Positions 5,717 through 6,261 of a stretch of 6,261 nt of DNA are shown here, in pieces. The stretch covers positions 1-6,261 of the forward strand of contig PMKG01000363.1 of NCBI GenBank assembly GCA_003157675.1, given 5' to 3'. Under the pieces are notes generated by a model. That model did not search any database and was not told where the DNA came from. It saw nothing but the letters and a program-made list of their open reading frames with translations. A program made the position numbers and the translations under genes. Source of the DNA: Acidobacteriota bacterium. GTDB lineage: Bacteria; Acidobacteriota; Vicinamibacteria; Vicinamibacterales; Fen-181. Within the stretch, counting starts at the first letter, position 1. Every line of letters begins with the position of its first letter.

Positions 5717-6261
5717 TCATTTCCCCTCGACGGCGCGATACCCCGCGCGCGCACGCACCGTGCATCCTGGGCGATCCATCGAAACCGCCAACCGCCGGTA
5801 GGTCCCATCGAGCCGGTCGTTGGTCGAGTAATAGCACAGCATGTACTGCTGCGAGAGTTCCGAAGCGACGCGGAAGAAGATCTCCGGAGGCACGGATGTC
5901 TTCCCCGCGGAGTAGAACCAGCCTCCGGTCGAGGTCGCGAGTTTCGCCACGAACTGGTCCGCCGCTTCCAGCTCCCGTTCGCCGATCTCGGCTGGCGCCA
6001 CCAGCCACTGCGCGCCCGATTGGGGAGGCGGCGGCACCGTGGTGCGGACTCCCATGAAGCCGATCGGTTTGTCGCCGGACGTGTCGTACCTCACGACGTA
6101 CACAACGGCGTTCGACGCGTCGGCCGTTCGAAGCGCCGCCTCTCGATCCACCACCCGGCTGGCCGTGTCGAGTCCGTCGGTGAACAGCACGACCGCCGTC
6201 CGGCGCGCGTCCTTCCCGGACATCCTGTCGGCGAGGACGAGGTGGACGGCGTCGTACAGCC
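5717..6261 (-). CDS. VWA-domain protein of acidobacterial type, C-terminal part (5' end outside window)
   Basis: The open frame enters at 6261 and has 180 full codons before the TGA at 5719-5717; the ATG at 6223 is internal, since LYDAVHLVLADR precedes it in frame. That segment plus TAVVLFTDGLDTAS is the second half of a von Willebrand factor A domain. FTDGLDT carries the late MIDAS aspartate; the DxSxS motif would lie beyond the window. After the domain come a proline-rich stretch (TTVPPPPQSG), a segment LATSTGGWFYSAGKTS, and the ending SQQYMLCYYSTNDRLDGTYR then RPGCTVRARAGYRA. This arrangement matches the VWFA-related family abundant in Acidobacteriota, usually secreted or surface-associated proteins of unknown role. 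Any signal peptide would lie outside the window. It converges on fahA and has no evident link to tyrosine catabolism. Confidence 0.85.
   Translation of the reverse strand, partial: LYDAVHLVLADRMSGKDARRTAVVLFTDGLDTASRVVDREAALRTADASNAVVYVVRYDTSGDKPIGFMGVRTTVPPPPQSGAQWLVAPAEIGERELEAADQFVAKLATSTGGWFYSAGKTSVPPEIFFRVASELSQQYMLCYYSTNDRLDGTYRRLAVSMDRPGCTVRARAGYRAVEGK

Noticed and set aside
5717..6223. The ATG at 6223 as the true start of the VWA gene.
   Set aside because: The frame continues upstream to the window edge and encodes the conserved VWA segment LYDAVHLVLADR, so the gene is truncated by the window rather than starting here.

Overview
The window is high-GC bacterial DNA whose centre is a phenylalanine/tyrosine (homogentisate) degradation locus. 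The organism is most likely an Acidobacteriota member. The main reason is the minus-strand gene at the right edge, which reads as the VWA-type protein typical of that phylum, ending in the 'QYMLCYY...RPGCTVRARAGY' kind of C-terminus. The GC-rich third codon positions and the non-proteobacterial versions of HppD and HmgA fit this. No rRNA or other taxonomic marker is present, so the assignment is inference.

Layout. Bases 1-123 are the last 40 codons of an iron/manganese superoxide dismutase on the + strand. A strong GC hairpin (about 145-178) separates it from the convergent phhA (184-1065, minus; phenylalanine 4-hydroxylase). A 125-bp divergent gap (1066-1190) lies between phhA and a tight four-gene + strand run: hppD (1191-2279, 4-hydroxyphenylpyruvate dioxygenase), hmgA (2292-3455, homogentisate 1,2-dioxygenase, GTG start), an unrecognised gene (3452-4357, overlapping hmgA by 4 bp) and fahA (4383-5702, fumarylacetoacetase). 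Fourteen bases after fahA, a convergent VWA-domain gene (5717 to beyond 6261, minus) runs off the window.

How the genes work together. PhhA makes tyrosine from phenylalanine. An aminotransferase not seen here would make 4-hydroxyphenylpyruvate. HppD converts that to homogentisate, HmgA opens the ring to maleylacetoacetate, and FahA cleaves fumarylacetoacetate to fumarate and acetoacetate. The cis-trans isomerase step (maleylacetoacetate to fumarylacetoacetate, normally the zeta-class glutathione transferase MaiA) has no recognisable gene here. The place where it would be expected, between hmgA and fahA, holds the unrecognised 301-aa protein. That protein is translationally coupled to hmgA, has motifs resembling the lysine-bearing strands of a beta/alpha barrel, and shows no resemblance to glutathione transferases. 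It is the most interesting item in the window: a candidate non-orthologous isomerase or another accessory enzyme of the pathway.
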